Shown: in pieces, positions 55,157-63,548 of the stretch
How the letters are laid out: every line of letters starts with the position of its first letter
Position numbering within the stretch: position 1 is the first letter of the stretch
NCBI GenBank assembly: GCA_029212885.1
Contig: JARGPC010000006.1
Span: 1 to 64,000 of the forward strand
DNA: 64,000 bases
Direction of reading: 5' to 3'
Source of the DNA: Coxiellaceae bacterium
GTDB lineage: Bacteria > Pseudomonadota > Gammaproteobacteria > Coxiellales > Coxiellaceae
Notes under the pieces: model-generated
What the model was told of the DNA's origin: nothing
Database searches by the model: none
The model's input: the letters and a program-made list of their open reading frames with translations, nothing else
Made by a program: the position numbers and the translations under genes

Positions 55157-55354
55157 AAAGGACAAAAATTTAGTAGTGGAGCAAAAGAGGTAATGCACCC
55201 CAATAGTATGCGTAGCAATAACACCATCGCTGATGCACAGTTGCGAAAAGACTATAGAGCCTATGGCAGTAAAGAAAAGAATATAATCACATGCAACTAC
55301 TACTACCAAACGGTATTTTTCCATAACTACCTATTGGTATTATCCAACACTTAG
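55157..55354 (+). pseudogene. 3' part of the split secreted gene
   Basis: An open frame without its own start, beginning after a stop at 55154. It reads KFSSGAKEVMHPNSMRSNNT, then IADAQLRKDYRAYGSKEKNI and ITCNYYYQTVFFHNYLLVLS before the TAG at 55352-55354. The ITCNYYY strand and terminal beta-hairpin fit the end of a DUF3757-like secreted protein, the same type as the 5' fragment across the IS. Direction and order match a single ancestral gene. Confidence 0.55.
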
Positions 55355-55369
55355 TCTCTTGTTACATTG

Positions 55370-56083
55370 TCAAACTGTTAGCTCAGATTGCTTTACGCTG
55401 CGCATATTGACCCGCAACCAACGCAATAAGTCAGGGTGGCGAGGCTTAACCAATAGCTCGTAAATCGCCACCATGCCAGGGATACGCTTGCCGGCATACA
55501 CTTCATAGTTATAACCTTCATTGACCCACAACGGCATCACACTGCATTCTTCCTTAACATACTGCATGCAAACTTCAGACACCTGCAAAGGAACATCTTT
55601 TAAATGAGGGTATCGCTCAACATAACGACGTGTAAAGTTAGCAGCACTTTGATCAAATGCCCGCCGAACTGCTGACTGAGTCTCATAAAGATAGTCAATT
55701 AATTTACGCTGCTTTATATAAGACACACCATACAACCACTCCTGCCACTTGCGTACACGACAAGGGATCGTCAAACCATCTATGGTCGACTGATTACGCT
55801 TCAGCCACTCATCACCCAACTCAACCGACTTCCCCCAACAACCACGGTAATCTAAGTCTTGCTGCAAACGCAAAGTATGTCGCTGCAATAAATCAATCAC
55901 AATCACTTCACATGACGAAAAATGCTGGTTAATTAAATGAATCAGCGCCTTGAACTTCTCACCCTCAACATAATGCTGACCAACACTAATCGGTACAACA
56001 CATCGCGACCCGTCAATCTGACCCACAAATTGCTGATGACCAGCAAAGTTAGCCCGATACCTCTTTTCACAATCCGTATCCAT
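55370..56083 (-). CDS. tRNA-dependent cyclodipeptide synthase (CDPS)
   Basis: 237 residues. VVPISVGQHYVEGEKFKALI holds the nucleophile Ser33 (Ser37 of AlbC); CEVIVIDLLQRHTLRLQQDL is the next conserved strand/helix. QYVKEECSVMPLW has Tyr175 and Glu179, spaced as Tyr178/Glu182 of AlbC, and VAIYELLV supplies the second tyrosine (Tyr208). The subfamily positions are Gln36 and Glu209, neither the NYH nor the XYP pattern. It makes a cyclic dipeptide from two aminoacyl-tRNAs. AAGGAGGT precedes the ATG at 56083, so expression should be strong. No tailoring enzyme is adjacent. Confidence 0.85.
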   Translation of the reverse strand: MDTDCEKRYRANFAGHQQFVGQIDGSRCVVPISVGQHYVEGEKFKALIHLINQHFSSCEVIVIDLLQRHTLRLQQDLDYRGCWGKSVELGDEWLKRNQSTIDGLTIPCRVRKWQEWLYGVSYIKQRKLIDYLYETQSAVRRAFDQSAANFTRRYVERYPHLKDVPLQVSEVCMQYVKEECSVMPLWVNEGYNYEVYAGKRIPGMVAIYELLVKPRHPDLLRWLRVNMRSVKQSELTV

Positions 56084-56099
56084 AAGCACCTCCTTCCTC

Positions 56100-56199
56100 T
56101 GTCATCCCGGAAAACGACAAAGTCGTTTATCCGGGACCTAGATGATCTGGATCCCGGATCAAGCCTGCCCCGGGCAAGGACCCGGGGTCCGGAATGACA
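56100..56199. repeat. Composite palindromic repeat upstream of the CDPS gene
   Basis: GTCATCCCGGAAAACGACAA, then its arm AGTCGTTTATCCGGGACC, followed by GGATCCCGGATCAAGCCTGC and CCCGGGCAAGGACCCGGGGT up to GGAATGACA. Its second half recurs with one mismatch at 56242-56300. Confidence 0.85.
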
Positions 56200-56240
56200 A
56201 AATTACAAGAATCGAACACACTGTTGTAAAACAATACTCC

Positions 56241-56317
56241 TATGATCTGGATCCCGGATCAAGCCTGCCCCGGGCAAGGACCCGGGGTCCGGGATGACAG
56301 ACAAGTCCGGGATGACA
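56241..56317. repeat. Palindromic repeat forming the end of pyrF
   Basis: Duplicate of 56142-56199 (GATCTGGATCCCGGATCAAG onward), then a short extra unit GACAAGTCCGGGATGACAAG. The pyrF stop codon at 56259 lies inside it. Confidence 0.88.
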
Positions 56318-57002
56318 AGAGAATAGACTGCAATGTTGCCGCCGGATCATCACTCTGCGTTATCGAACGGCCCATGACTAAATAATTGGCACCAGCCATC
56401 ATCGCTGCCTCCGGTGTCATCACCCGCTTCTGGTCTTGCTGATCATCTCCCGCCAATCGAATACCCGGCGTCACCAAACAAAAATCATTACCTAGCAGCT
56501 GACGCAACATGGTAGCCTCTTGCGCAGAGCATACCACCCCATCACACTCAGCTTGATATGCCAACTGTGCCAAACGCTCAACACAAGTCCGGACATCATC
56601 ACTCAATCCAATCTGCTGCAGATCAGTTTGTTGCATACTGGTTAAAATCGTAACCGCAATCAATAAAGGTTTATCGTTGCCTGACATACTATCCAACGCT
56701 TGCCTAGCAGACTCCATCATCGCCAAACCACCACTGGCATGCACATTCATCATCCATACACCCAGGTTAGCAGCTGATATGCAGGCTTTTGCTACCGTAT
56801 TTGGAATATCATGAAATTTAAGATCGAGAAAAATATCAAAGCCTTTACCTACCAGCTCCTCAATCCACTGTGGTCCATATTGAGTAAACATTTGCTTGCC
56901 GACCTTTAATCGACACAATTCGGGTGATAATTTATTTACTAATTGACGGGCCGGTTCTATATCATCGTAATCGAGCGCTACAATAATTGGTGACTTTGAC
57001 AC
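56259..57002 (-). CDS. pyrF: Orotidine 5'-phosphate decarboxylase, repeat-derived C-terminus
   Basis: Last step of UMP synthesis. PIIVALDYDD, the D-x-K-x-x-D-I motif FLDLKFHDIPNTVA with catalytic Asp/Lys, VTPGIRLAGDDQQDQKR and ANYLVMGRSITQSDDP are all intact. After TLQSI the tail (LLSSRTCLSSRTPGPCPGQA) comes from the palindromic repeat, which also supplies the stop. Starts at GTG 57002 (GAGGAG 8 bases upstream); the longer frame to 57056 adds unconserved residues. Follows lapB as in many gammaproteobacteria. Confidence 0.95.
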   Translation of the reverse strand: MSKSPIIVALDYDDIEPARQLVNKLSPELCRLKVGKQMFTQYGPQWIEELVGKGFDIFLDLKFHDIPNTVAKACISAANLGVWMMNVHASGGLAMMESARQALDSMSGNDKPLLIAVTILTSMQQTDLQQIGLSDDVRTCVERLAQLAYQAECDGVVCSAQEATMLRQLLGNDFCLVTPGIRLAGDDQQDQKRVMTPEAAMMAGANYLVMGRSITQSDDPAATLQSILLSSRTCLSSRTPGPCPGQA

Positions 57003-57142
57003 TACCTTACTCCTCAGTTCCCTCCGATCCCTAGACACATACCATCCTTCGCACAAAATTAGTATAAATCAAGCGCCTAATGAAGTCTATGGATGACAGG
57101 CTTGTGAACAGGAATGATACGCGTCACTACAGGGAATGGACT

Positions 57143-58315
57143 CTAACTGCCTTCTAAACCTTGAATAGGCTTGAGCGAGCTCCACTGATTACAGCTGGGG
57201 CACAACCAATACATTGATTGACCAGAAAAACCACACTGCGAACACTGGTAAATCGGCTTATCCGCCAATAACTCCGTCATTAAATTACCAAGAATCGAAA
57301 GCTTTTGCTCCATATCGCCATGCGCATGCAACAAATACAACTCAACCAAATGTTTTAAACCACGCAAAGAAGGCGTGCGCTGAATTTGTTCAGCAATAAA
57401 CTCAATCGCCGCATGCTCATCATAACGACTCTGCAAATAATCCGATAACGCCAAAACAATCGACACGCGCGGGTATTTCAATAAGCATTCATGCAAATAA
57501 TCCACCATGCCCTGCTCGTCATTCATTGCGCGATAGCATTTACACAGCGGCTTAACAATTTCAGTCAAAAAATCTGGGTCTTGTTCACGAATACGCTGAT
57601 AATAACGAATAGCACCACGATAATCTTGGCGCTCAGCTGCTATTTCAGCCCTCATAATACTAGCACGCACACATTTATTATCAGTCGCCGTAGCACGCTT
57701 TAAGCAACGCTCAGCCTCTGTCGGATTAGCTTCATTATTGGCTTTTTGCGCCAACTCACAATAATACTGTGCAATTACATGATCCATGCGTTCATTTGCA
57801 GTACTCGATAATTTGTGCGCGGTAGCAATTGCCTGTTGCCAATTCTTTTCTTGCTGATATATATGCAATAGATACTTTAGGCTGGCAACATTCTCTTCTC
57901 CCAGCTCGACCAACTCAAGAAAGAGTCGTTCAGCACGATCCAACACACCAGCACTTAAATAGTCTTGGCCCAGTTCAGATAACGCCTGCACGCGATACTC
58001 TTTAGCCAACTGCGGACGAGCAATCAAATTTTGATGTATGCGTATTGCACGATCTACTTCGCCACGCCGACGAAACAAGCTACCTAAAGCTAAATGCGTC
58101 TCCACCGTATCACTGTCCACCTCAAGCAAGCGCACAAATACATCAACCGCTTTATCCGGCTGTTCATTAATCAAATAGTTTAAACCAGCAAAATAATCAC
58201 GGCGGATTTGGGCTGACATGTTTTTACGAACTGTCTCTGTCACACGCTGCTTACTACCGGTATACCAGCCAGTAACTGCGGCGACAGGTAATAATAAAAA
58301 AAGATATTGCAGCAT
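57143..58315 (-). CDS. lapB: Lipopolysaccharide assembly protein LapB (YciM)
   Basis: 390 residues: N-terminal membrane anchor (YLFLLLPVAAVTGWYTGSK), then TPR repeats at about 35-345 and a C-terminal rubredoxin-like zinc site YQCSQCGFSG...YWLCPSCNQW. It regulates LpxC proteolysis through FtsH and so sets LPS levels. Starts 1 base after the lapA stop. Order lapA-lapB-pyrF as in E. coli. Confidence 0.95.
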   Translation of the reverse strand: MLQYLFLLLPVAAVTGWYTGSKQRVTETVRKNMSAQIRRDYFAGLNYLINEQPDKAVDVFVRLLEVDSDTVETHLALGSLFRRRGEVDRAIRIHQNLIARPQLAKEYRVQALSELGQDYLSAGVLDRAERLFLELVELGEENVASLKYLLHIYQQEKNWQQAIATAHKLSSTANERMDHVIAQYYCELAQKANNEANPTEAERCLKRATATDNKCVRASIMRAEIAAERQDYRGAIRYYQRIREQDPDFLTEIVKPLCKCYRAMNDEQGMVDYLHECLLKYPRVSIVLALSDYLQSRYDEHAAIEFIAEQIQRTPSLRGLKHLVELYLLHAHGDMEQKLSILGNLMTELLADKPIYQCSQCGFSGQSMYWLCPSCNQWSSLKPIQGLEGS

Positions 58316-58316
58316 A

Positions 58317-58610
58317 CTAATGACTTTCCTGAATCGGCATACGCCTTAAATTATCAACTTCTTGTTCGGTTTGCTTAATGCGACGCTTCACTCGTCTCGC
58401 CTGATATTTTGCACGCAGCACAACAGGTAGCATCACAATAATGCCCAATATAATACCTAATAGCAACACTATAAAGAGTAATACCGGCAACTCAAGATGA
58501 GCATTTCCAAAGTAATAATCAATTAAAACAGAATGGGAGTTTAGGGCGGTAAAGCTGATACCAATAAGTACGACTATAGCCCAAAATGCAATGTAGATAT
58601 AACGCATCAT
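58317..58610 (-). CDS. lapA: Lipopolysaccharide assembly protein LapA (DUF1049)
   Basis: 97 residues, two membrane helices (IYIAFWAIVVLIGISFTAL and LPVLLFIVLLLGIILGIIVM) separated by a short loop with NSHSVLIDYYFG, followed by a basic coiled-coil tail. Typical DUF1049. Partner of LapB in the inner membrane. A second ATG one codon in (58607) could also start it. Repeats fill the space to rpsA. Confidence 0.92.
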   Translation of the reverse strand: MMRYIYIAFWAIVVLIGISFTALNSHSVLIDYYFGNAHLELPVLLFIVLLLGIILGIIVMLPVVLRAKYQARRVKRRIKQTEQEVDNLRRMPIQESH

Positions 58611-58630
58611 TTACTTTTCCTTGTACACTG

Positions 58631-58688
58631 GTTCCCGGCTCGGATGCCGGGATGAAACCTAGTTCCCGGCTCGGAGGCCGGGATGACG
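58631..58688. repeat. Tandem palindromic repeats between rpsA and lapA
   Basis: Two copies of TTCCCGGCTCGGAKGCCGGG (K = T or G) followed by ATGA, separated by six bases. Same family core (CCCGG...CCGGGATGA). Confidence 0.85.
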
Positions 58689-58696
58689 ATAAAGTG

Positions 58697-58789
58697 CCGT
58701 CATTGCGAGGAGATAGAATAACATTCTATCGACGCGGCAACCTCATGATTGAAGTAGATTGCTTCGTCGCAAGCTCCTCGCAATGACGA
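58697..58789. repeat. MITE-like repeat with 15 bp terminal inverted repeats
   Basis: Begins CGTCATTGCGAGGAG and ends CTCCTCGCAATGACG, a perfect 15 bp inverted pair about 93 bp apart end to end. Internal AGATAGAATAACATTCTATC and TTGCTTCGTCGCAAG add two further hairpins. This GTCATTGCGAGGAG type of repeat is common in AT-rich intracellular proteobacteria. No coding capacity. Confidence 0.88.
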
Positions 58790-58797
58790 GAAGGAAG

Positions 58798-60468
58798 TTA
58801 TTCCTCGTCTTTACTGTCCATCTGTTCCTTCAGAAGGTCACCTAAAGTGGTCTTAGTCGCTGCAGAAGCGGCATTGGTTTTTTCAATGCGCTCTTGTGTT
58901 GTTTCTTGCAACGCTTTAACCGACACATTAACCATGTGCGACTTGCGATCAACGTTAATGATCTTCACTTCCAACTCATCACCAACTTTAACTTCTTGAG
59001 ATAAGTCTTCTGTACGATCATGGCTGTATTCAGCAATACGCAATACGCCATCAATGTTTTCACCTAAGCTTAAGGTCGCTTGTTTAGCATCTACTTCAGT
59101 TACAGTACCTTTAACAACACTGCCTTCACTATTGGCCTCAACAAACTCACCTACTGGATCACTTTCAAGCTGTTTGATACCTAAAGAAATACGCTCTCTT
59201 TCAGAATCAATGCCCAAAATAACGGCGTGAACCTCATCACCTTTCTTGAAGTTACGTACCGCTTCTTCACCAGCTTGCGCCCATGAAATATCAGACAAGT
59301 GAACCAAGCCATCGATATCGCCAGTCAAACCAACGAACACACCAAAGTCAGTGATTGAACGGATCTTACCGTTAACTTTTTCACCCACTTGATGCGATGA
59401 TGCAAAATCATCCCAAGGGTTAGTTTTACATTGCTTAATACCTAATGAAATACGACGACGCTCTTCATTGATATCCAATACCATCACTTCAACTTCATCA
59501 CCTGGTTGTACCACTTTACTTGGGTGAATGTTTTTATTAGTCCAATCCATTTCTGACATATGAACCAAACCTTCAACACCTTCTTCAAGTTCAACAAAGC
59601 AACCATAGTCAGTCACGTTAGTGATGCGACCATAAATGCGTGTGTTTGCTGGGTAACGACGTGCAATGTTTTCCCATGGATCTTCGCCTAATTGTTTCAG
59701 GCCTAGTGATACACGGTTTTTCTCACGATCAAATTTAAGGATCTTAACTTTGATTTCATCGCCAACGTTTAATAACTCACTTGGATGACGCACACGTTTC
59801 CATGCCATATCTGTGATATGCAATAGGCCATCAACACCACCAAGATCAACGAATGCACCGTAGTCAGTGATGTTCTTAACGATACCCATCACTTCTTGAC
59901 CTTCTTGCAGCTCGTCTAAGCGTGCTTGACGCTCTGCACTGCTTTCTTGTTCCATAACTGCGCGACGTGAAACCACAACGTTATTACGCTTGTGATCCAT
60001 TTTAATAATTTTGAATTCTAATTCTTTACCTTCAAGGTAACCTGGGTCACGCACAGGTTTGATATCTACCAATGAACCTGGCAAGAAGGCATGTACTGAA
60101 TCTAAATCGACAGTAAAACCACCTTTAACACGCTCGATGATAGTACCCATTACAATAGTATCTTCGGTATGCAGCTTTTCAAGTGCAATCCACACTTTAG
60201 CGCGTTTAGCTTTTTCACGTGATAAGCGTGTTTCACCAAAACCGTTTTCTACGGTTTCAACTACCACTTCCACTTGATCACCAACCGCTACTTTTTCATT
60301 ACGGAATTCAGTTAGCGGAATAAATGCATCTGATTTAAGGCCCGCATTAACGATCACACGATCGCCTTGCATGTCGATAATTGTCGCTGATACAACAGCG
60401 CCCGGACGTAAATCAATAGCTAATAGACTTTGCTCAAACAGTTCAGCAAAACTTTCATTAGATGTCAT
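58798..60468 (-). CDS. rpsA: 30S ribosomal protein S1
   Basis: 556 residues with six S1 (OB-fold) repeats, e.g. [60 protein letters not shown] and [20 protein letters not shown]. Binds mRNA for translation initiation. Full length. The upstream 220 bp (60469-60689) presumably hold its promoter and leader; in E. coli this gene is controlled by S1 itself, and nothing here contradicts that. Confidence 0.98.
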   Translation of the reverse strand: MTSNESFAELFEQSLLAIDLRPGAVVSATIIDMQGDRVIVNAGLKSDAFIPLTEFRNEKVAVGDQVEVVVETVENGFGETRLSREKAKRAKVWIALEKLHTEDTIVMGTIIERVKGGFTVDLDSVHAFLPGSLVDIKPVRDPGYLEGKELEFKIIKMDHKRNNVVVSRRAVMEQESSAERQARLDELQEGQEVMGIVKNITDYGAFVDLGGVDGLLHITDMAWKRVRHPSELLNVGDEIKVKILKFDREKNRVSLGLKQLGEDPWENIARRYPANTRIYGRITNVTDYGCFVELEEGVEGLVHMSEMDWTNKNIHPSKVVQPGDEVEVMVLDINEERRRISLGIKQCKTNPWDDFASSHQVGEKVNGKIRSITDFGVFVGLTGDIDGLVHLSDISWAQAGEEAVRNFKKGDEVHAVILGIDSERERISLGIKQLESDPVGEFVEANSEGSVVKGTVTEVDAKQATLSLGENIDGVLRIAEYSHDRTEDLSQEVKVGDELEVKIINVDRKSHMVNVSVKALQETTQERIEKTNAASAATKTTLGDLLKEQMDSKDEE

Positions 60469-60689
60469 ATATATAATACTCAGTATGTTGTTGCCAATAT
60501 CAGTAGGACGATATTGGGTTAGTGTATTGGCCGCTTAAACAGGATTAAGAGGCTCCAATTCGAAGGGCGAAGATTACCATTATTTCGCTGTATTTACAAG
60601 AGCTTCAGATTGGGACCACCGACCTCTGCACCCAGAGCGAACGACACCTACCCATCTGATTTTAATGTAAATTTATGGCCTTAGAGCTA
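60469..60689 (-). promoter_or_regulatory. rpsA upstream/leader region
   Basis: About 220 bp between the ART-like gene and rpsA with no convincing ORF. A short inverted stretch AATATCGTCCTACTGATATT lies near 60493-60512 close to the start of rpsA. I cannot identify a promoter with confidence. Confidence 0.35.
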
Positions 60690-61628
60690 TTAGCGCCTAA
60701 CACGCTTAGCAGGTCCTGGCTGCATGCTAGCACTAGGAATATGCAACCTAGCTCTTAACACGGCCGTTTGCGCAGCACGAGTCGCAGGCAGTGGAAATAG
60801 ACTAACAGCACTACCCGCCGCTCCCGGTAACCGAGGAGCCGGAACGGGCTCCGCCACGGGTGGCATTGGTCGATGCAAACTACCAGTAAAATATGGATTC
60901 ATAGTCACCTTGGCCTTACGAACCTCAGTGCACGAGTAAATACATTGTGGCGGTATATCCGTTAAGAAATTCACTTCCGCCAAATCGCTACGTGTCTTTG
61001 TATGGCCACGCAGCATCGCCGTTTCTGATATATTCACAGCCAAACAGGTTGGATCTGAAATTTCAACACCATTGAATTTAACAGTAAAAATCTTTTTACC
61101 ATAACCGGCTGCCATTTCCATCTTGGTGGTTGTTGACACACCATATTCGTGTGTCACAGGATGGCAATAAGAATCCAATAGATATCCTGCTCCATCTTCA
61201 CGCAGCGGCACTCTTAATTTAAAGCCTTCCCTGAAGATTTTACTCATGGGGCGCTTATCGGCTCGATAAAGCACAGCTGCATCATGCCCATCAGATTTGC
61301 TATAAAACTTTATCTTATAGGACTGCGCTAAGATGTCTTTATGAAAAGACGGCACTAAACGCTGCAGTTGGCGCAGAAAAAATGTATTGAATGTTTGGAT
61401 ACGCGATGAGTCCCACTCCGTAGCTTCATACTTAATGCGCTGTATACAATCAGTAAATAATTGCTTTGAATCCGTGAGCTTTTTTCTGAATGCATAAACA
61501 CGATCCAAATTACTTGCTGGAAAAACCGTATAACCAAAAAAATTCCAACAAGAGTCTTTATAAGACTCTATGGCATTATCACAAGCTTCTAACACTAATC
61601 TTTTTACATCGTTATCTAGTAAGCGCAT
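60690..61628 (-). CDS. ADP-ribosyltransferase-like putative effector
   Basis: 312 residues. VLYRADKRPMSKIFREGFKL at 119-138 gives the R of an R-S-E ART fold (Arg122) with the usual P and GF that follow. YGVSTTTKMEMAAGYG at 162-177 is the S-T-S/T strand with the following A-x-Y, and SDLAEVNFLTDIPPQCIYSC has Glu218 before the F-L...I-P pattern. The N-terminal 110 residues are helical; residues from 250 are Pro/Ala-rich and end in basic KRVRR. It is placed between cmk and rpsA, which are usually neighbours. Activity is inferred from motifs. Confidence 0.7.
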   Translation of the reverse strand: MRLLDNDVKRLVLEACDNAIESYKDSCWNFFGYTVFPASNLDRVYAFRKKLTDSKQLFTDCIQRIKYEATEWDSSRIQTFNTFFLRQLQRLVPSFHKDILAQSYKIKFYSKSDGHDAAVLYRADKRPMSKIFREGFKLRVPLREDGAGYLLDSYCHPVTHEYGVSTTTKMEMAAGYGKKIFTVKFNGVEISDPTCLAVNISETAMLRGHTKTRSDLAEVNFLTDIPPQCIYSCTEVRKAKVTMNPYFTGSLHRPMPPVAEPVPAPRLPGAAGSAVSLFPLPATRAAQTAVLRARLHIPSASMQPGPAKRVRR

Positions 61629-61691
61629 ATTAAATCACCGAATATATTATATTCCCGGGATTATCGATCATTCTGCGCTAAATTTCAACAA

Positions 61692-62390
61692 TTATGGCTG
61701 AATACTACAAAAAGGCTTGGCTTGTTGCATTGCCAGATCAAACACCTGGTCAATAGTCATATCACTGGTATCAATTATCAAAGCACCACCAGCAGGCTTT
61801 AGGGGGGAATTAGTACGGCTCATATCACGCGCATCACGCTTTTCAAGCTCCGATTGAATCTCGCCAAGCTGCACATCCTCACCCTTCGCTGTCAGTTGCT
61901 GATAGCGACGATTTGCACGCTCTTTTAAGTTAGCAGTTAAATACAGCTTCACATCAGCATCTGGGAACACCACCGTACCCATATCGCGACCATCAGTCAC
62001 TAAACCAGGCATCTGACGAAAATCATACTGCTGTTGAATTAACGCTTTGCGCACAACCGGCAAAGCCGAAACCTTAGAGGCCATCTCACTCACTTGCTCA
62101 GATCGAATCGCTTGACTAACATCGGTGTTATCACAATAAGCTAAAAAACCCGCTTCATTATCACAGAATTTAAACTTAATCGGTAATTGTTGGATAAAAT
62201 CGCCGTATTCAGCGGAGTCTTCAGGCACTCTATCCGCTTGCAATGTTGCCCAAGCCGCAATGCGATATAACGCACCGCTATCTAAGTAGTGCCACTGCAA
62301 TTTATTAGCCAACAAGTGAGCTAAAGTACCTTTACCACAGCCACTGGTGCCATCGATGGTAATGACAGGAGGTTTTTTTTGATTTGACAC
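61692..62390 (-). CDS. cmk: Cytidylate kinase
   Basis: 232 residues. VITIDGTSGCGKGTLAHLLA is the P-loop, YLDSGALYRIAAW and LVTDGRDMGTVVFPDADVKL bind CMP, and KRDARDMSRTNSPLKPA is the LID region. Phosphorylates CMP and dCMP. Starts with GTG whose G is shared with the serC stop codon (TAGTG). Confidence 0.96.
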   Translation of the reverse strand: MSNQKKPPVITIDGTSGCGKGTLAHLLANKLQWHYLDSGALYRIAAWATLQADRVPEDSAEYGDFIQQLPIKFKFCDNEAGFLAYCDNTDVSQAIRSEQVSEMASKVSALPVVRKALIQQQYDFRQMPGLVTDGRDMGTVVFPDADVKLYLTANLKERANRRYQQLTAKGEDVQLGEIQSELEKRDARDMSRTNSPLKPAGGALIIDTSDMTIDQVFDLAMQQAKPFCSIQP

Positions 62391-63472
62391 TAACTAACCT
62401 TATCTTCAAACGCTTGCATAAAGGCGATCAATGCATCGACGCCCGCTTCAGGCATCGAATTATACATACTAGCGCGCATACCGCCAACTGTACGATGCCC
62501 CTTTAGATTGGCTAAGCCTACCGCCGTCGCTTGCTCTAAAAAACTGTCGTTTAAGCTGTCGTCTTTTAAAAGAAACGGCACATTAACACGCGAACGACAC
62601 GCGGGGTCTACAGGGTTCGAATAAAAGTCACTGTTATCGATATAATCATATAATTTGTTAGATCGGTGCTTAGCAAGACGATCCATTTCTTCCAAGCCAC
62701 CTTCGCGCTTAATCCAATCACACATCAAACCACCCATATACCACGGAAAAGTCGGCATGGTATTGTAAAGCGACTTGCTATCAGCAAAATTTTTATAGCT
62801 TAACATCTCGGGGGTCATCGGGTTTTCATGACCAATTAAATCATCACGCACAATCACCAATGTAATACCAACCGGCGCCAAGGTTTTTTGTGAGCAAGCA
62901 AAAATTAAACCGTATTTAGAAATATCTATGGGCTTAGTCAAAATATTTGAGGACATATCAGCCACTAAAGGCAATCCTTTACTGTCTGGAACAGAGTGAA
63001 ACTCAACACCGCCAATGGTTTCATTGTCGACATAATATAAGTACGCCTCATCACCCTCAATATTCCACGAATCAGGTGATGGGATATAAGTTGCCGATGG
63101 GTTTTCATTATTCGCTGCAATATTCACATCGCAATATTTCTTCGCTTCCTTAATGCCGCGCTTAGACCACGAGCCGGTTTGTAAATAAGCCGCCTTGGTT
63201 TTGCCATTCAACAAATTAAGTGGCACAGCGGAATACTGCAAGGTTGCACCACCTTGCATCATTAATACCTGGTAATTATCTGGAACCGACAACAAATCCC
63301 GCAAATCTTGTTCGATCTTATCGCGCAGCTTCATAAATGTAGCGCTACGATGCGACATCTCATTTACCGAATAACCCAAACCTTGATAGTCTAGAAATTC
63401 TTTATGCGCTGTATGCATTACTTCGTCAGGGATCATTGCTGGACCAGGTGAAAAATTAAATACACGTGCCAC
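62390..63472 (-). CDS. serC: Phosphoserine aminotransferase
   Basis: 360 residues. FNFSPGPAMIPDEVM, MMQGGATLQYSAVPLNLL, ADMSSNILTKPIDI and FACSQKTLAPVGITLVIV (the K of QKT binds PLP) are family motifs. Serine and pyridoxal phosphate biosynthesis. Translationally coupled to cmk. In many relatives aroA lies between serC and cmk; here it does not. Confidence 0.97.
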   Translation of the reverse strand: MARVFNFSPGPAMIPDEVMHTAHKEFLDYQGLGYSVNEMSHRSATFMKLRDKIEQDLRDLLSVPDNYQVLMMQGGATLQYSAVPLNLLNGKTKAAYLQTGSWSKRGIKEAKKYCDVNIAANNENPSATYIPSPDSWNIEGDEAYLYYVDNETIGGVEFHSVPDSKGLPLVADMSSNILTKPIDISKYGLIFACSQKTLAPVGITLVIVRDDLIGHENPMTPEMLSYKNFADSKSLYNTMPTFPWYMGGLMCDWIKREGGLEEMDRLAKHRSNKLYDYIDNSDFYSNPVDPACRSRVNVPFLLKDDSLNDSFLEQATAVGLANLKGHRTVGGMRASMYNSMPEAGVDALIAFMQAFEDKVS

Positions 63473-63499
63473 TTATTGGCTCCTCTTGTTTATTATTCC

Positions 63500-63546
63500 T
63501 GGATCCCGGATCAAGTCCGGGATGACAACCTCAAGTCCGGGATGAC
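63500..63546. repeat. Palindromic repeat between gyrA and serC
   Basis: TGGATCCCGGATCAAGTCCG then GGATGACAACCTCAAGTCCG and GGATGACG: one full palindrome plus a repeated right arm, ending within 3 bp of the gyrA stop. Confidence 0.85.
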
Positions 63547-63548
63547 GA

